From the NCBI RefSeq assembly GCF_018919485.1, contig NZ_JAHLMU010000001.1, positions 1,898,917 to 1,962,916 on the forward strand: DNA of 64,000 nt. Direction: 5' to 3'. This DNA is from Psychrobacter sp. TAE2020 (GTDB taxonomy: Bacteria > Pseudomonadota > Gammaproteobacteria > Pseudomonadales > Moraxellaceae). Below the pieces are notes generated by a model, which was not told where the DNA came from, did no database searches, and saw nothing but the letters and a program-made list of their open reading frames with translations. The translations under genes were made by a program, and so were the position numbers. The number at the start of each line of letters is the position of its first letter. Position 1 is the stretch's first letter. This document shows positions 17,663 to 27,342 of this stretch, one piece after another.

Positions 17663-19021
17663 TTACTTAGTACGGCCGATACCCACATAACCGCCTACTA
17701 AAGCATCAATCTGAGCGCGTGAAAGCGCATTTTGAGCATCAAATATAGGGATAGCTTGGTGATTAAGCTGCGCCACATCGAGTCTATGCTGTGGCGATAA
17801 GGTAATGATGAACACGGCTTGCGCAGCATTAAGTTGTTCATAAGGGCTGTCTACCAGCTCTAATAGAGGCTGCTCACGATAACGCTCAGCAAGCTCGCTC
17901 TTGGCCTTATCGCTATAAATGATAGTGCGTATATTATAAGACCATAGCAACTCTAATAAAGGATGTATCGCTGAGCCTGCTGTGCGTCCTGAGCCGGGTT
18001 TATAACTAGCTCCCCAAATCATCACGGTCCTGTCATCGATAAAGCCATCGAAATACTGCCAAAATTTGCGGAATATGAGCTCTTTTTGGTCTTCGTTAAT
18101 ATGCATAACCGACTGTAGTAAGGGCATACTGACACTATTATTTCGAGCGGAGCACTGTAGCTTATCAAGCTCTTTAGGTAGAGTGTTACCACCAAACCCC
18201 CAGCCAGCCTGCAGATAACTACTACCGACTCGCGCATCAAGCCCCATAATACTACTGACTTTTTGGATATCGATTCGGTGACTATCTGCCAAACGCGACA
18301 TCTCATTCATAAAACTGACGCGCGTCGCTAGCATCGCCATAATACTACTACGCGCAAACTCTATAGTGGCAATATCAGCATGATGATGAACTTGAGCATG
18401 TTGAATTAATGGCTGTAGTGCTAATAGATGCTGGCTACTATCTGCGGTTTTTTCACCGAGCAACCAAAGCGAAGGGGTCAACATGGAGCTATAAGCCTCG
18501 CCATCTTGTAAAAATACAAAAGGTATATAGTACACCCACGCCCGTTGTAGGCGCTCAGCCAGCGCAGGGATATAGCCTAATGGCTCGATAGCACTGATAA
18601 TAATTGGTAAGTTTTGCTGTTGGCTATGATTAAAAGCCATTAACCAGTGATCATCCGACCAGACAGGCTTGATACTATCTAAAAATAACCAGTACAGTGC
18701 TACTGGGGTATGAGTGTTATCAGTAGTAGCCACTTGCTCATAGCGTTTAATTAGCTGATCCGCACTCTCAGGTAAGTCTTGGCTAATAATTTGCTGCTGC
18801 TGAGTATACAGCTGCCACAATGCCTGCAGATGATGCTCAAAGCCATACTGTTGTAATTGCTGATTTAATATTTTTCTGTCCGCATATAAATGCACACTTC
18901 GACCTAAACTTGCCAGCACTACGGCGCTAGTAATGGCCTCAATATCATGACCAATAATAACGCATACTTTTGAGTTTTCAGCATCATAAGCTGTAGAGTT
19001 TTGGGTGGAATCAGAGGGCAT
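17663..19021 (-). CDS. UDP-glucose dehydrogenase-like protein with altered catalytic residues
   Basis: A 452-residue relative of the UDP-glucose/GDP-mannose dehydrogenases. The central domain is clear: LATRVSFMNEMSRLAD (231-246), GLDARVGSSYLQAGWGFGG (260-278) and the C-terminal IWGASYKPGSGRTAGSAIHPLLELL match Ugd. But the catalytic positions differ: the lysine of the EMxKYAxN motif is R224, its Asn is M228, the nucleophilic Cys of FGGSCFPKD is T280 and its Asp is E284. The N-terminal GxGxxG dinucleotide loop is also degraded (IGHDIEAI). It probably cannot oxidise UDP-glucose; a binding or regulatory role is possible. The gene is intact with AAGG before the ATG, and sits where Acinetobacter has ugd next to gpi and galU. 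Neither frameshift nor stop is seen. Confidence 0.8.
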   Translation of the reverse strand: MPSDSTQNSTAYDAENSKVCVIIGHDIEAITSAVVLASLGRSVHLYADRKILNQQLQQYGFEHHLQALWQLYTQQQQIISQDLPESADQLIKRYEQVATTDNTHTPVALYWLFLDSIKPVWSDDHWLMAFNHSQQQNLPIIISAIEPLGYIPALAERLQRAWVYYIPFVFLQDGEAYSSMLTPSLWLLGEKTADSSQHLLALQPLIQHAQVHHHADIATIEFARSSIMAMLATRVSFMNEMSRLADSHRIDIQKVSSIMGLDARVGSSYLQAGWGFGGNTLPKELDKLQCSARNNSVSMPLLQSVMHINEDQKELIFRKFWQYFDGFIDDRTVMIWGASYKPGSGRTAGSAIHPLLELLWSYNIRTIIYSDKAKSELAERYREQPLLELVDSPYEQLNAAQAVFIITLSPQHRLDVAQLNHQAIPIFDAQNALSRAQIDALVGGYVGIGRTK

Positions 19022-19358
19022 AATGCTACCTTTTTGTATTTTTATTACATGAATAGCTACTATTATGCAGATAACTTATACAGCTTTAACAACTGATATA
19101 ATTTGGCATAAACCTTAGCTATATTTAATCAGAATAGTACTAAAAGCAGTATTAAAAATACTAATAAAAGTATTACTGCTAGTAATAAAGGATATCTTCA
19201 ACTGAGTTATAAGGATAAAAACAAGCTATATTCCTGCGGCTCAAAGAAAGTTTTGTAGGCAATAACCGCACCTTATTGGCTATAAACTTGCAAACCGTGG
19301 CCAAAATATAGCCATTTTAATGGGGTTAAATAATAATTTTCTGTAGTGAACACACACT
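19022..19358 (-). other. Gap between pgi and the ugd-like gene, with an AT hairpin
   Basis: 337 bases, no gene. At 19145-19180 there is a stepped inverted repeat: AGCAGTA pairs with TACTGCT and inside it AATACT pairs with AGTATT around an AATAAA loop. No T-run follows it directly, so it may be a stability hairpin rather than a terminator. The rest is featureless. Confidence 0.55.
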
Positions 19359-21053
19359 CTAAGAAAGCTGTCTAATATGTGCCAGTAACTGATTAGTAGA
19401 GCTATCAAAAGGGCTGCTGATACTATTATCTTGTAGCGCATGATACACCGACTCGGCCATCTGCTTACCCATCTCAACGCCCCACTGATCAAAGGGATTA
19501 ATATCCCAAATACTGGCCATCACGTAAACTTTGTGTTCATAAAGCGCTACTAAAGAGCCTAAGCTGTGCGGCGTAAGCTCATCTATCAACAAAGTAGTCG
19601 ACGGCTGATTACCACGATAGTGCTTGTATTTATCCGCTTCACAACTATCGGTGACATTAGCCACCGCAGCGTTACCAAATGCTAGCACTCGACTTTGTGC
19701 CAAGCAATTAGCTAATGATAACTCATGTTGATGTTGTAACGATGCGTTCTGTGCTTCATCACTATAGTGACGCACGCAGGCTATAAAATCACAGGAAACA
19801 TGCTGCGTACCTTGATGCAACAGCTGATAAAAAGCATGCTGGGCGTTAGAGCCAACTTCACCCCATAAGATAGGACAGGTATCATAGTCCACATGCTCAC
19901 CGCCATGAGTGACCGACTTGCCATTACTTTCCATCTCTAGCTGAGTTAAGTAACTAGGTAAATAACCCAACCGCCCGTCATAAGGCAATACCGTATGCGC
20001 ATGAATATGTAAAAAAGTACTATTCCAAACCGCAAGTAAGCCTAACAACACTGGGAGATTATCGGAAAAGTCAGCAGTAGCAAAATGCATATCCATGCTG
20101 TGCGCACCGGCTAATAGCTCACGAAATTGAGGCATGCCAATACGAACAGCAATAGCTAGGCCAATTGCTGACCATAAAGAGAAGCGACCACCGACCCAAT
20201 CCCATAACTGCAACTGATTCTCAAGGTGGATACCCCAAGCACTCATCTTAGCGCTGTTAGCCGATATACCAATAAAATGCCGACGCAATACACTATCTTG
20301 AGTACCAGCACGTAGGGTTGCCGTAGCTAACAACCAAGATAGAGCAGTCTTAGCATTAGACAGCGTATCAACCGTACCAAAAGACTTAGAAGAAATAATA
20401 AACAAGGTAGTTTCGGCGTTTAAGCGTTTAAGCAAATTATCAAGTTGACTGCCATCCATGTTCGACACAAAGTGCACATTGATCTCAGTATCGGCCCACT
20501 CATCAAGGGCCGTAGCCGCCATCAATGGCCCTAAATCAGAACCACCGACCCCGATGTTGACTACATCAGTAATGGCTTTACCAGAGAATCCACGCCAGTT
20601 ACCGCTACGAATACGCTGTGATAAGCGGGCTACTTGCGCTAGACTATTATGGACGTCACTCACCACATCTTGGTTGCCTACTTGCAGTTTGGCCTCTTCT
20701 GGCAAGCGCAACGCTGTGTGTAATGCCGCACGCTCTTCACTAGTGTTAACCATCGCCCCTTGCATAAGGGTTTTTATACGAGCGTTTAAATCACAGCTGT
20801 TGGCTAAGTTGAGCAAGCCTGCGAGCACCTCATCAGTGATACCCTGCTTGCTATAATCCATATAAAGCGCACCCGCTTGGGTACTAAAACGTTGAGTACG
20901 AGTCTGGTCTTGAGCGAACAACGCCGCCAATGATAAAGGCTGCTCAGCAAGCTGTTGCAGAGCTACCCAGTGCTTAGAGCCACGGGCATTAGGATGGATA
21001 TTGTTAATCTCACTGCTAGCTAAGTCGTTACTATCAGATAGTGAATTATTCAT
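19359..21053 (-). CDS. pgi: Pgi, glucose-6-phosphate isomerase
   Basis: A 564-residue two-domain sugar isomerase converting glucose-6-P and fructose-6-P. Seen: VVNIGVGGSDLGP, the phosphate loop ISSKSFGTVDT, DWVGGRFSLWSAIGL with the catalytic Arg, ESNGKSV, GEVGSNAQHAFYQLLHQGT with the catalytic Glu and His, and the C-terminal lysine region SLGSLVALYEHKVYV. The motifs deviate slightly from the common forms (SKTFTTxET and GExGTNxQH), which looks lineage-specific, not damaging. It follows galU by 15 bases and so is probably cotranscribed. In the context of sugar-nucleotide genes it links the pool of fructose-6-P to UDP-glucose. Confidence 0.94.
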   Translation of the reverse strand: MNNSLSDSNDLASSEINNIHPNARGSKHWVALQQLAEQPLSLAALFAQDQTRTQRFSTQAGALYMDYSKQGITDEVLAGLLNLANSCDLNARIKTLMQGAMVNTSEERAALHTALRLPEEAKLQVGNQDVVSDVHNSLAQVARLSQRIRSGNWRGFSGKAITDVVNIGVGGSDLGPLMAATALDEWADTEINVHFVSNMDGSQLDNLLKRLNAETTLFIISSKSFGTVDTLSNAKTALSWLLATATLRAGTQDSVLRRHFIGISANSAKMSAWGIHLENQLQLWDWVGGRFSLWSAIGLAIAVRIGMPQFRELLAGAHSMDMHFATADFSDNLPVLLGLLAVWNSTFLHIHAHTVLPYDGRLGYLPSYLTQLEMESNGKSVTHGGEHVDYDTCPILWGEVGSNAQHAFYQLLHQGTQHVSCDFIACVRHYSDEAQNASLQHQHELSLANCLAQSRVLAFGNAAVANVTDSCEADKYKHYRGNQPSTTLLIDELTPHSLGSLVALYEHKVYVMASIWDINPFDQWGVEMGKQMAESVYHALQDNSISSPFDSSTNQLLAHIRQLS

Positions 21054-21068
21054 CGGCTATTTATCGTC

Positions 21069-21941
21069 TTATAGTTGTTGTTGAGCAAAATAGATAAAGG
21101 CTTGCATATAAGACTGCATATCGCCAGCATCATAGCTATTGCCCAACATAGTAGTCACTTCAACACCTTGCTGACTAATTAGCGCATCGATAGCATCTGT
21201 TAACTGAATTTCTCCACCGACGGAGGCCTTAGTATTGGCTAAATAGTCAAAAATTCGATTGCTAAACACATAACGGCCAACAACCGCTAAACGCGAAGGA
21301 GCATCCGCTAGGCTAGGTTTTTCTACAAAGCCCGCTACTTTAAAGCTAGCGTTAACGGTAGTAATATCAGTAGTAATGTCCTCAAAATTGGTATCAGCGC
21401 TGAGTTTAGCTATCCCATATTTAGACACTTCTTCATCAGCTACTTTATCGACTAGTATCTGTGAATAGCCGTTCTGAGTAAATTCATTGAGCATAAAAGC
21501 TAAATTATCGCTCTGTAGATCAGTAGTAAACGGATCTAATACCACGTCAGGTAGCAATACCGCAAAATCATGCTCACCAATGATCGGTCGTGCGGCTAAT
21601 ACTGCATGGCCTAAGCCTAAAGCTTGGCCTTGACGTATCATTGATATGGTCACATCTTTTGGTAGCCAGTTTAAGCTATCGGCTAGCTCATCCTTACCTT
21701 TATGACGCAACTGATTATCAAGCTCGGCATTGATATCAAAATAGTTTTCAATCGCACTTTTTTGCGCATGACCCACTAACACAATATGCTTGATACCAGC
21801 AGCGATAGCTTCTTCGACTACGTAATGAATAGCAGGACGATTGCCTAGTGGCAATAGCTCTTTAGGAACCGCTTTAGACAAAGGCAACATACGGGTACCG
21901 AAGCCGGCGACCGGAATAACAGCGTGAGTAATTTTTTTCAT
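21069..21941 (-). CDS. galU: GalU, UTP-glucose-1-phosphate uridylyltransferase
   Basis: A 290-residue nucleotidyltransferase making UDP-glucose. Diagnostic segments: VIPVAGFGTRMLPLSKAVPKELLPLGNRPAIHYVVEEA (N-terminal nucleotide and catalytic region), IRQGQALGLGHAVLAARP, FAVLLPDVVLDP and the late VEKPSLADAPSRLAVVGRYVF. Length matches the family. It sits upstream of pgi and downstream of galE on the same strand, the galU-pgi pair being conserved in Acinetobacter capsule flanks. No strong ribosome-binding site is visible at the ATG. Confidence 0.94.
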   Translation of the reverse strand: MKKITHAVIPVAGFGTRMLPLSKAVPKELLPLGNRPAIHYVVEEAIAAGIKHIVLVGHAQKSAIENYFDINAELDNQLRHKGKDELADSLNWLPKDVTISMIRQGQALGLGHAVLAARPIIGEHDFAVLLPDVVLDPFTTDLQSDNLAFMLNEFTQNGYSQILVDKVADEEVSKYGIAKLSADTNFEDITTDITTVNASFKVAGFVEKPSLADAPSRLAVVGRYVFSNRIFDYLANTKASVGGEIQLTDAIDALISQQGVEVTTMLGNSYDAGDMQSYMQAFIYFAQQQL

Positions 21942-22104
21942 AAGTATTAGGCTACATTAAAAATAAGATCAATTAGAATGATAACTGATAGTCAATTACT
22001 ATTTATAACTGGTGGTGCAAGCTTATTGGATAAAACTCTCTGAAAAAGTTATCTGGTAAAAGCTTTTCAATAAAAGCTATCTAATAAAGATCAGCTAATA
22101 AAAG
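21942..22104 (-). repeat. Degenerate AATAAAAGC repeats between galU and galE
   Basis: The last 60 bases of this gap contain imperfect copies of a short unit resembling CTAATAAAAGCT, including AAAGCTTTT and AATAAAAGCTATCTAATAAAG. The same AATAAAAGC element forms hairpins in other operon gaps of the window (33550, 54234). Confidence 0.5.
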
Positions 22105-23196
22105 TTAAGTCGGGCAATAGCCATTAGGGTTCATACTCTGCCAACGCCAAGTATCGACACACATATCAGTAATCGAGAGCTGGGCTTGCCAATTCAATAG
22201 CGCTTTGGCTTTGTCTGCACTGGCATAACAACTAGCAATATCACCAGCGCGACGGGGCGCAAACTGATAAGGAACGCTTTGAGCCGTTACTTCACTAAAA
22301 GCAGTGACTAGCTCTAATACTGAGCTGCCTTTGCCACTACCTAAGTTAATAGGTAAAAAGCCTACTGAAGTGTTGATCGCCGAACTGTTGGTTACCGAAT
22401 CGTTAGTTGCTAAATCGTTAGTTGCTAAGTCGGCTTGCTGCTCTAGATACTGCAAAGCTGCCACATGACCTGCTGCCAAATCAACCACATGAATGTAATC
22501 GCGAACCCCTGTACCATCGACAGTAGGGTAATCATTACCAAAGATACTTAACTTTTCAAGCTTACCTACAGCCACTTGCGAGATATACGGCATCAGATTA
22601 TTAGGGGTGTCATTAGGATCTTCACCAATTTGACCGGATATATGCGCGCCTACTGGATTGAAGTACCTAAGCGTTACTAAGTTCCAATCATCATCAGATA
22701 CTGCCAAATCTTCTAAGATATGTTCAACCATTAACTTGCTTTGACCGTAAGGGTTAGTACAAGAACGTGGCGAGCTTTCATCGATAGGTAAGGTTTCAGG
22801 ATCACCATATACTGTAGCAGAGGATGAGAACACTAAGTTTTTAACCTTATAATCTGCCATCACTTCCAGCAAAGTAATAGTGCCACTGACATTATTATTG
22901 TAATACATCAACGGCTTGGCAACTGACTCACCAACGGCTTTGAGTCCTGCAAAGTGAATCACCCCGAAGAACTGATGCGCGGCGAACACTTCTCGAAGCT
23001 GCTCAGCATTACGCACATCGCCTTCGATAAACTCGATAGGAGCATCAATAAGCTGCGCAACACGATTAATAGCTTCGCGACTACTATTGGTTAGATTATC
23101 ATAAACAACAATGCCATAGCCTGCTTCATGCAGCGCTATACAAGTATGTGAGCCGATATAGCCTGCACCGCCTGTTACTAATATTTTCTGCTGCAT
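22105..23196 (-). CDS. galE: GalE, UDP-glucose 4-epimerase
   Basis: A 363-residue extended SDR interconverting UDP-glucose and UDP-galactose with bound NAD. Seen: ILVTGGAGYIGSHTCIAL, GDVRN, FAGLKAVGES, SSATVYGDP, catalytic YGQSK, ALRYFNPVGAH-like TLRYFNPVGAH, GTGVRDYIHVVDLA and the C-terminal RRAGDIASCYA. I choose ATG 23196, preceded by AGGTGA at 6 bases; a GTG 39 bases upstream would lie inside the sucD terminator. Residues around 262-282 carry an extra Asn/Thr/Ser loop encoded partly by a perfect 15-bp tandem duplication. The gene runs away from the TCA operon terminator, so it must have its own start between 23197 and that hairpin, or rely on read-through. Confidence 0.93.
   Translation of the reverse strand: MQQKILVTGGAGYIGSHTCIALHEAGYGIVVYDNLTNSSREAINRVAQLIDAPIEFIEGDVRNAEQLREVFAAHQFFGVIHFAGLKAVGESVAKPLMYYNNNVSGTITLLEVMADYKVKNLVFSSSATVYGDPETLPIDESSPRSCTNPYGQSKLMVEHILEDLAVSDDDWNLVTLRYFNPVGAHISGQIGEDPNDTPNNLMPYISQVAVGKLEKLSIFGNDYPTVDGTGVRDYIHVVDLAAGHVAALQYLEQQADLATNDLATNDSVTNSSAINTSVGFLPINLGSGKGSSVLELVTAFSEVTAQSVPYQFAPRRAGDIASCYASADKAKALLNWQAQLSITDMCVDTWRWQSMNPNGYCPT
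22399..22428. repeat. Perfect 15-bp tandem duplication inside galE
   Basis: ATCGTTAGTTGCTAA occurs twice without a gap or a mismatch, in frame, giving a repeated TNDLA segment in a surface loop of GalE. Confidence 0.9.
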
Positions 23197-23223
23197 ATTA
23201 TCACCTAGAGCAATTTTTGAATA

Positions 23224-23252
23224 AAAAAAAGACACCCCATTGTAGGGATGTC
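23224..23252 (-). terminator. Intrinsic terminator of the suc operon
   Basis: On the minus strand GACATCCC / GGGGTGTC (one U-G pair) with a TACAAT loop is followed by a run of eight T. It lies 68 bases past the sucD stop and ends the sucAB-lpd-sucCD transcript before galE. Confidence 0.9.
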
Positions 23253-23319
23253 TTAGATGCTTTTCAACAGAGTTCTAGTAGTTAGCTACATAGATTAGCG
23301 GTATAGACTAAAGTCTATA

Positions 23320-24195
23320 TTACCAACCAGTAACTTCTTTAAGCTTTTCGCCAAGTTTAGAAGGATCACGCGTATAAGCGATACCTGCATCTTCAAAAGC
23401 TTTAAATTTCTCTTCAGCTGTACCTTGACCGCCTGAAATGATAGCGCCAGCATGACCCATACGCTTGCCTTCAGGAGCAGTAACACCAGCGATGTAACCA
23501 ACAACTGGCTTAGTAACATGGTCTTTGATGTAAGCAGCTGCTTCTTCTTCAGCAGTACCACCGATCTCACCGATCAGGATGATAGCTTCAGTTTGTGGAT
23601 CATCTTGGAATAGTTTTAACGCATCAATCTGGTTCATACCAGGGATAGGATCACCACCGATACCGATACAAGTTGACTGACCAAAACCAAGCTTAGTAGT
23701 TTGAGCTACCGCTTCGTAAGTCAAAGTACCAGAGCGTGAGATGATGCCCACTTTACCTGGTAAATGGATATGGCCTGGCATGATACCAATTTTGCACTGA
23801 CCTGGAGTGATAACACCTGGACAATTAGGACCAACTAAACGTACATCACCAGCTTCTTCAAGATAACGCTTGGCTTTTAGCATATCGATAGTCGGTACGC
23901 CTTCAGTGATTACTACGATTAGCTTAACGCCAGCATCGATAGCTTCAATGATTGAATCTAGTACGAATGGAGCTGGTACATAGATTACAGAAGCGTCTGC
24001 TTGAGTCGCTTCCATAGCTTCAGCCATAGTGTTAAATACTGGTAAGCCTAAATGCGTTTGACCGCCTTTACCTGGCGTTACGCCACCAACAACTTTAGTA
24101 CCGTATTCGATAGCTTGTTCAGAATGGAACGTACCGTTTTTACCGGTAAAACCTTGCACCAATACTTTGGTGTCTTTATCGATTAATACACTCAT
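23320..24195 (-). CDS. sucD: SucD, succinyl-CoA synthetase alpha subunit
   Basis: A 291-residue CoA-binding subunit with the phospho-histidine loop. Seen: [76 protein letters not shown], the [11 protein letters not shown] segment and [17 protein letters not shown] with the active-site His. It makes ATP (or GTP) while cleaving succinyl-CoA. AAGGA precedes the ATG by 7 bases. It is 136 bases after sucC, an unusually wide gap for partners used in equal amounts. Confidence 0.96.
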   Translation of the reverse strand: MSVLIDKDTKVLVQGFTGKNGTFHSEQAIEYGTKVVGGVTPGKGGQTHLGLPVFNTMAEAMEATQADASVIYVPAPFVLDSIIEAIDAGVKLIVVITEGVPTIDMLKAKRYLEEAGDVRLVGPNCPGVITPGQCKIGIMPGHIHLPGKVGIISRSGTLTYEAVAQTTKLGFGQSTCIGIGGDPIPGMNQIDALKLFQDDPQTEAIILIGEIGGTAEEEAAAYIKDHVTKPVVGYIAGVTAPEGKRMGHAGAIISGGQGTAEEKFKAFEDAGIAYTRDPSKLGEKLKEVTGW

Positions 24196-24331
24196 TATTT
24201 ATTCCTTGTATGCGGTTGTCTTGTAATAGCTGCCCTTCATATAGAGCGTTACTAAATATTGATAACTACCCTATTGAACGGCCGCTATTACGCTTTGACT
24301 ACTATGCTCGTTTGCTTAAGCGTTTAGGAGC

Positions 24332-25498
24332 TTAGGCTTTAACAGCATCGACAATTTTTTGGGCAGCGTCTGCAAGACCTTGAGCTGAAATAAGTTTCAG
24401 ACCAGATTCTTCTAGAATTTTTGAACCCTTTTCAGCATTGTTACCTTCTAGGCGTACAACAACAGGTACTTTTACGTCAACTTCTTTGATAGCAGCGATA
24501 ATAGCTTCTGCGATCATGTCACAACGTACGATACCACCGAAGATGTTGATTAGAACACCTTCAACGCTGCTGTCTTCCAAAATAATCTTGAAAGCTTCAA
24601 CAACACGATCTTTAGTTGCCCCGCCGCCAACGTCCAAGAAGTTAGCAGGCTTGCCGCCATACAATTTGATGATGTCCATGGTAGCCATTGCTAGACCAGC
24701 ACCGTTAACCATACAACCGATGTTACCTTCTAAAGCCACATAGTTTAGGTCAAACTCAGCTGCTTTTAGCTCGCGCTCATTTTCTTGAGTTTTATCTTGT
24801 AGAGCAGCGATTTTTGGTAAACGATAAAGTGCGTTTGAATCGATACCGATTTTACCGTCAACACAGACAATCTCGCCATTTTCACGAACAGCTAACGGGT
24901 TAACTTCAAGCAAAGCAAAGTCGTTATCAACAAAGGCGTGATAAGCGCCAGTCATGATTTTTACAAACTGATTGATCTGTTTGCCTTCTAGACCCAATTT
25001 AAACGCAATTTCACGCGCTTGATAAGGCATTAGACCTACTAAAGGATCAACGCTAACTTTAAAGATTTTTTCTGGAGTCTCGTTAGCTACTTCTTCGATA
25101 TCAACACCACCTTCGGTTGATGCCATAAAGGTAACACGACGAGTAGAACGGTCAACAACGGCGCCAAGATATAGCTCAGTCTGTACTGGGTACATATCTT
25201 CTGCAACCAATACGAAGTTGACTGGCTGACCATCAGCGTCAGTTTGGAAAGTAACTAAGTTAGTACCGATAAGCTCATCAGTAACTTGCTTAGCTTCTTC
25301 ACGAGTTTTAACTAATTTAACGCCACCCGCTTTACCACGGCCACCAGCATGTACTTGCGCTTTGATAACCGCGATATCCGTTGGGGTTTTGTCAAAAGCT
25401 GCTGCTGCTTCGTCGCCACTGTAGGCAATAATGCCTTCTTGGATCGGCAAACCGTAGCTTTTTAATAGCTCTTTTGCTTGATACTCATGTAAATTCAT
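24332..25498 (-). CDS. sucC: SucC, succinyl-CoA synthetase beta subunit
   Basis: A 388-residue ATP-grasp subunit. Seen: [40 protein letters not shown] segment, [54 protein letters not shown] (Mg-binding Asn and Asp), [27 protein letters not shown] and [11 protein letters not shown]. Standard length. AAAGGA lies 9 bases before the ATG. It follows lpd across a 159-base gap that includes a bulged hairpin. Confidence 0.96.
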   Translation of the reverse strand: MNLHEYQAKELLKSYGLPIQEGIIAYSGDEAAAAFDKTPTDIAVIKAQVHAGGRGKAGGVKLVKTREEAKQVTDELIGTNLVTFQTDADGQPVNFVLVAEDMYPVQTELYLGAVVDRSTRRVTFMASTEGGVDIEEVANETPEKIFKVSVDPLVGLMPYQAREIAFKLGLEGKQINQFVKIMTGAYHAFVDNDFALLEVNPLAVRENGEIVCVDGKIGIDSNALYRLPKIAALQDKTQENERELKAAEFDLNYVALEGNIGCMVNGAGLAMATMDIIKLYGGKPANFLDVGGGATKDRVVEAFKIILEDSSVEGVLINIFGGIVRCDMIAEAIIAAIKEVDVKVPVVVRLEGNNAEKGSKILEESGLKLISAQGLADAAQKIVDAVKA

Positions 25499-25582
25499 TG
25501 ATTGTATCCTTTATTTTTTACAATTAATAAAAAGTGAAAATAACTGCACGTTAGTATCCATCTAGTGCACTTACTACTGCTA

Positions 25583-25614
25583 CTGAAGCACTACGATAAT
25601 AGTGAGCGCTTCAG
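25583..25614 (-). other. Bulged hairpin in the lpd-sucC gap
   Basis: CTGAAG and CACTA on one arm pair with TAGTG and CTTCAG on the other, with a 4-base bulge and a 6-base loop. There is no T-run, so a processing or stability role is more likely than termination. Confidence 0.5.
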
Positions 25615-25657
25615 CACTGTCTGGGATAATCGGTACTTCATATAAGCAGATTATGCT

Positions 25658-27106
25658 CTACTTACGTTTTTTACGTTGGATAGTATGAATAGCACGGCCA
25701 TCCGCTGATAGAGCGGCTTCATGCACTGCTTCTGATATAGTTGGATGAGCAAACGTCATCAACTGCAAGTCTTCGATACTAGAAACAAACTCCATCGCAA
25801 TCATACCCTGATGGACGATATCACCCGCACCAGCAGCGATAGCATGCATACCTAGCAAGCGATCAGTTTTAGCATCAGCTACTACTTTGATAGAACCTTC
25901 AGCTTCACTTTGAGCCAAGGCACGACCATTAGCCGCTAAGCTAAATGAACCGGTTTTCACTTCGAAACCTGCTTCAGTAGCTTCTTGCTCAGTCATACCT
26001 ACCCAAGCGATTTCTGGATGAGTATAAATGACATTAATAATAGTGTCATAGTTAACTTGTGCTTTTTCGCCATGGATGCGTTCAACAGCCATTACGCCTT
26101 CTTCTGAAGCTTTATGCGCAAGCATTGGACCACGTACTAAGTCACCGATAGCATAAACGCCATCAAGATTAGTCTTACACTGATCATCGACATCGATAAG
26201 GCCACGTTCAGTCAGTTTAATACCGCTGTCATCACCTAGCAATTTTTCAGAATAAGCACGACGACCAACACAAACGATTAGCTTATCAAAACGCTGCTCT
26301 GATGACTCGCCTTTGTTTTCACTAGTGACCACAACTTCATCACCTTGAACTTCAGCTTTAATAACTTTGGTATCAACACGGATATCAAGGCCTTGCTTTT
26401 TGAACATTTTGGCCGCTTCTTTAGCCATGTCTTTATCAGCAGCTGCTAGGAAGCTAGGTAGTGCTTCATACACTACTACTTCACTACCAAGACGACGCCA
26501 TACAGAACCTAGCTCAAGACCGATAACACCAGCACCGATTACGCCTAAACGCTTAGGCGTTTCGGTGAAATCTAAGGCGCCGGTTGAGTCAACGATACGA
26601 TCATGATCAGTTTTGGCCACTGAAATATCGATAGGGATAGAACCTGAAGCAAGAATAACGTTTTTAGCAGTAATAGTAGACTCAGCAGCATCTTCAGCTG
26701 TGAACTTAACTTTTTTATCGCTACCCTTACCGTCGAGTAAAGTACCCCAACCTTGTAGCCAGTCAATGCCATTACCTTTGAATAAAGCGGCAATACCACC
26801 AGTCAACTGCTTAACGATAGCTTCTTTACGACCGATCATCGTTTCGATATCAATAGCAACGTCACCAGTACTGATACCATGCTCGTCAAGGTCATGCTTA
26901 GTAGCTTCATAACGATGTGAAGTATCTAACAAAGCTTTTGAAGGGATACAACCAACGTTTAAACAAGTACCGCCAAGTGCTGGCGCGCCTTTATAAATAC
27001 GTTTTTCAATACAAGCTACGCTCATACCTAGTTGAGCTGCACGAATAGCAGCTACGTAACCACCAGGACCGCCGCCGATAACGACTAGATCATAATTGTC
27101 TTTCAT
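25658..27106 (-). CDS. lpd: Dihydrolipoyl dehydrogenase (E3)
   Basis: A 482-residue FAD-dependent disulfide oxidoreductase, the E3 subunit that re-oxidises lipoyl groups. Seen: [20 protein letters not shown] (FAD), redox pair [16 protein letters not shown] (C48, C53), [21 protein letters not shown] (NAD site), [17 protein letters not shown] (FAD) and the C-terminal [12 protein letters not shown] with catalytic His. Its place between sucB and sucC links it to the 2-oxoglutarate dehydrogenase complex, as with LpdG in Pseudomonas; it may also serve other 2-oxoacid dehydrogenases. GGAAA precedes the ATG. The gap from sucB contains a terminator-like hairpin. Confidence 0.95.
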   Translation of the reverse strand: MKDNYDLVVIGGGPGGYVAAIRAAQLGMSVACIEKRIYKGAPALGGTCLNVGCIPSKALLDTSHRYEATKHDLDEHGISTGDVAIDIETMIGRKEAIVKQLTGGIAALFKGNGIDWLQGWGTLLDGKGSDKKVKFTAEDAAESTITAKNVILASGSIPIDISVAKTDHDRIVDSTGALDFTETPKRLGVIGAGVIGLELGSVWRRLGSEVVVYEALPSFLAAADKDMAKEAAKMFKKQGLDIRVDTKVIKAEVQGDEVVVTSENKGESSEQRFDKLIVCVGRRAYSEKLLGDDSGIKLTERGLIDVDDQCKTNLDGVYAIGDLVRGPMLAHKASEEGVMAVERIHGEKAQVNYDTIINVIYTHPEIAWVGMTEQEATEAGFEVKTGSFSLAANGRALAQSEAEGSIKVVADAKTDRLLGMHAIAAGAGDIVHQGMIAMEFVSSIEDLQLMTFAHPTISEAVHEAALSADGRAIHTIQRKKRK

Positions 27107-27300
27107 AATGGATTTCCATATTTTATTTATAGCTTAAATGATAGTAATTATCTGAGTTATTGACTCTAGCGCCGTCGCGACAAATCTATGACTTATACGC
27201 CAAAGATTGGCGGTAACACTGATTTATCATAATGAGTATTGCAGAATAACTAAGATGATTTTATAGCCTAAAGTAGACTGGTTGTAGCATAGATCATAAC

Positions 27301-27336
27301 TAAAAAGCTTGTATCAGCGTTAGCCAATACAAGCTT
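27301..27336 (-). terminator. Terminator-like hairpin between sucB and lpd
   Basis: Perfect 10-bp stem, AAGCTTGTAT (27305-27314) and ATACAAGCTT (27327-27336), with a 12-base loop. On the minus strand it is followed by TTTTTA. It begins 6 bases after the sucB stop, inside the operon, and may lower read-through into lpd-sucCD. Confidence 0.75.
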
Positions 27337-27342
27337 ATAAGC

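Noticed and set aside
17663..19021. Calling the Ugd-like gene a pseudogene
   Set aside because: No frameshift or stop, good ribosome-binding site and conserved structural segments; only active-site positions differ.
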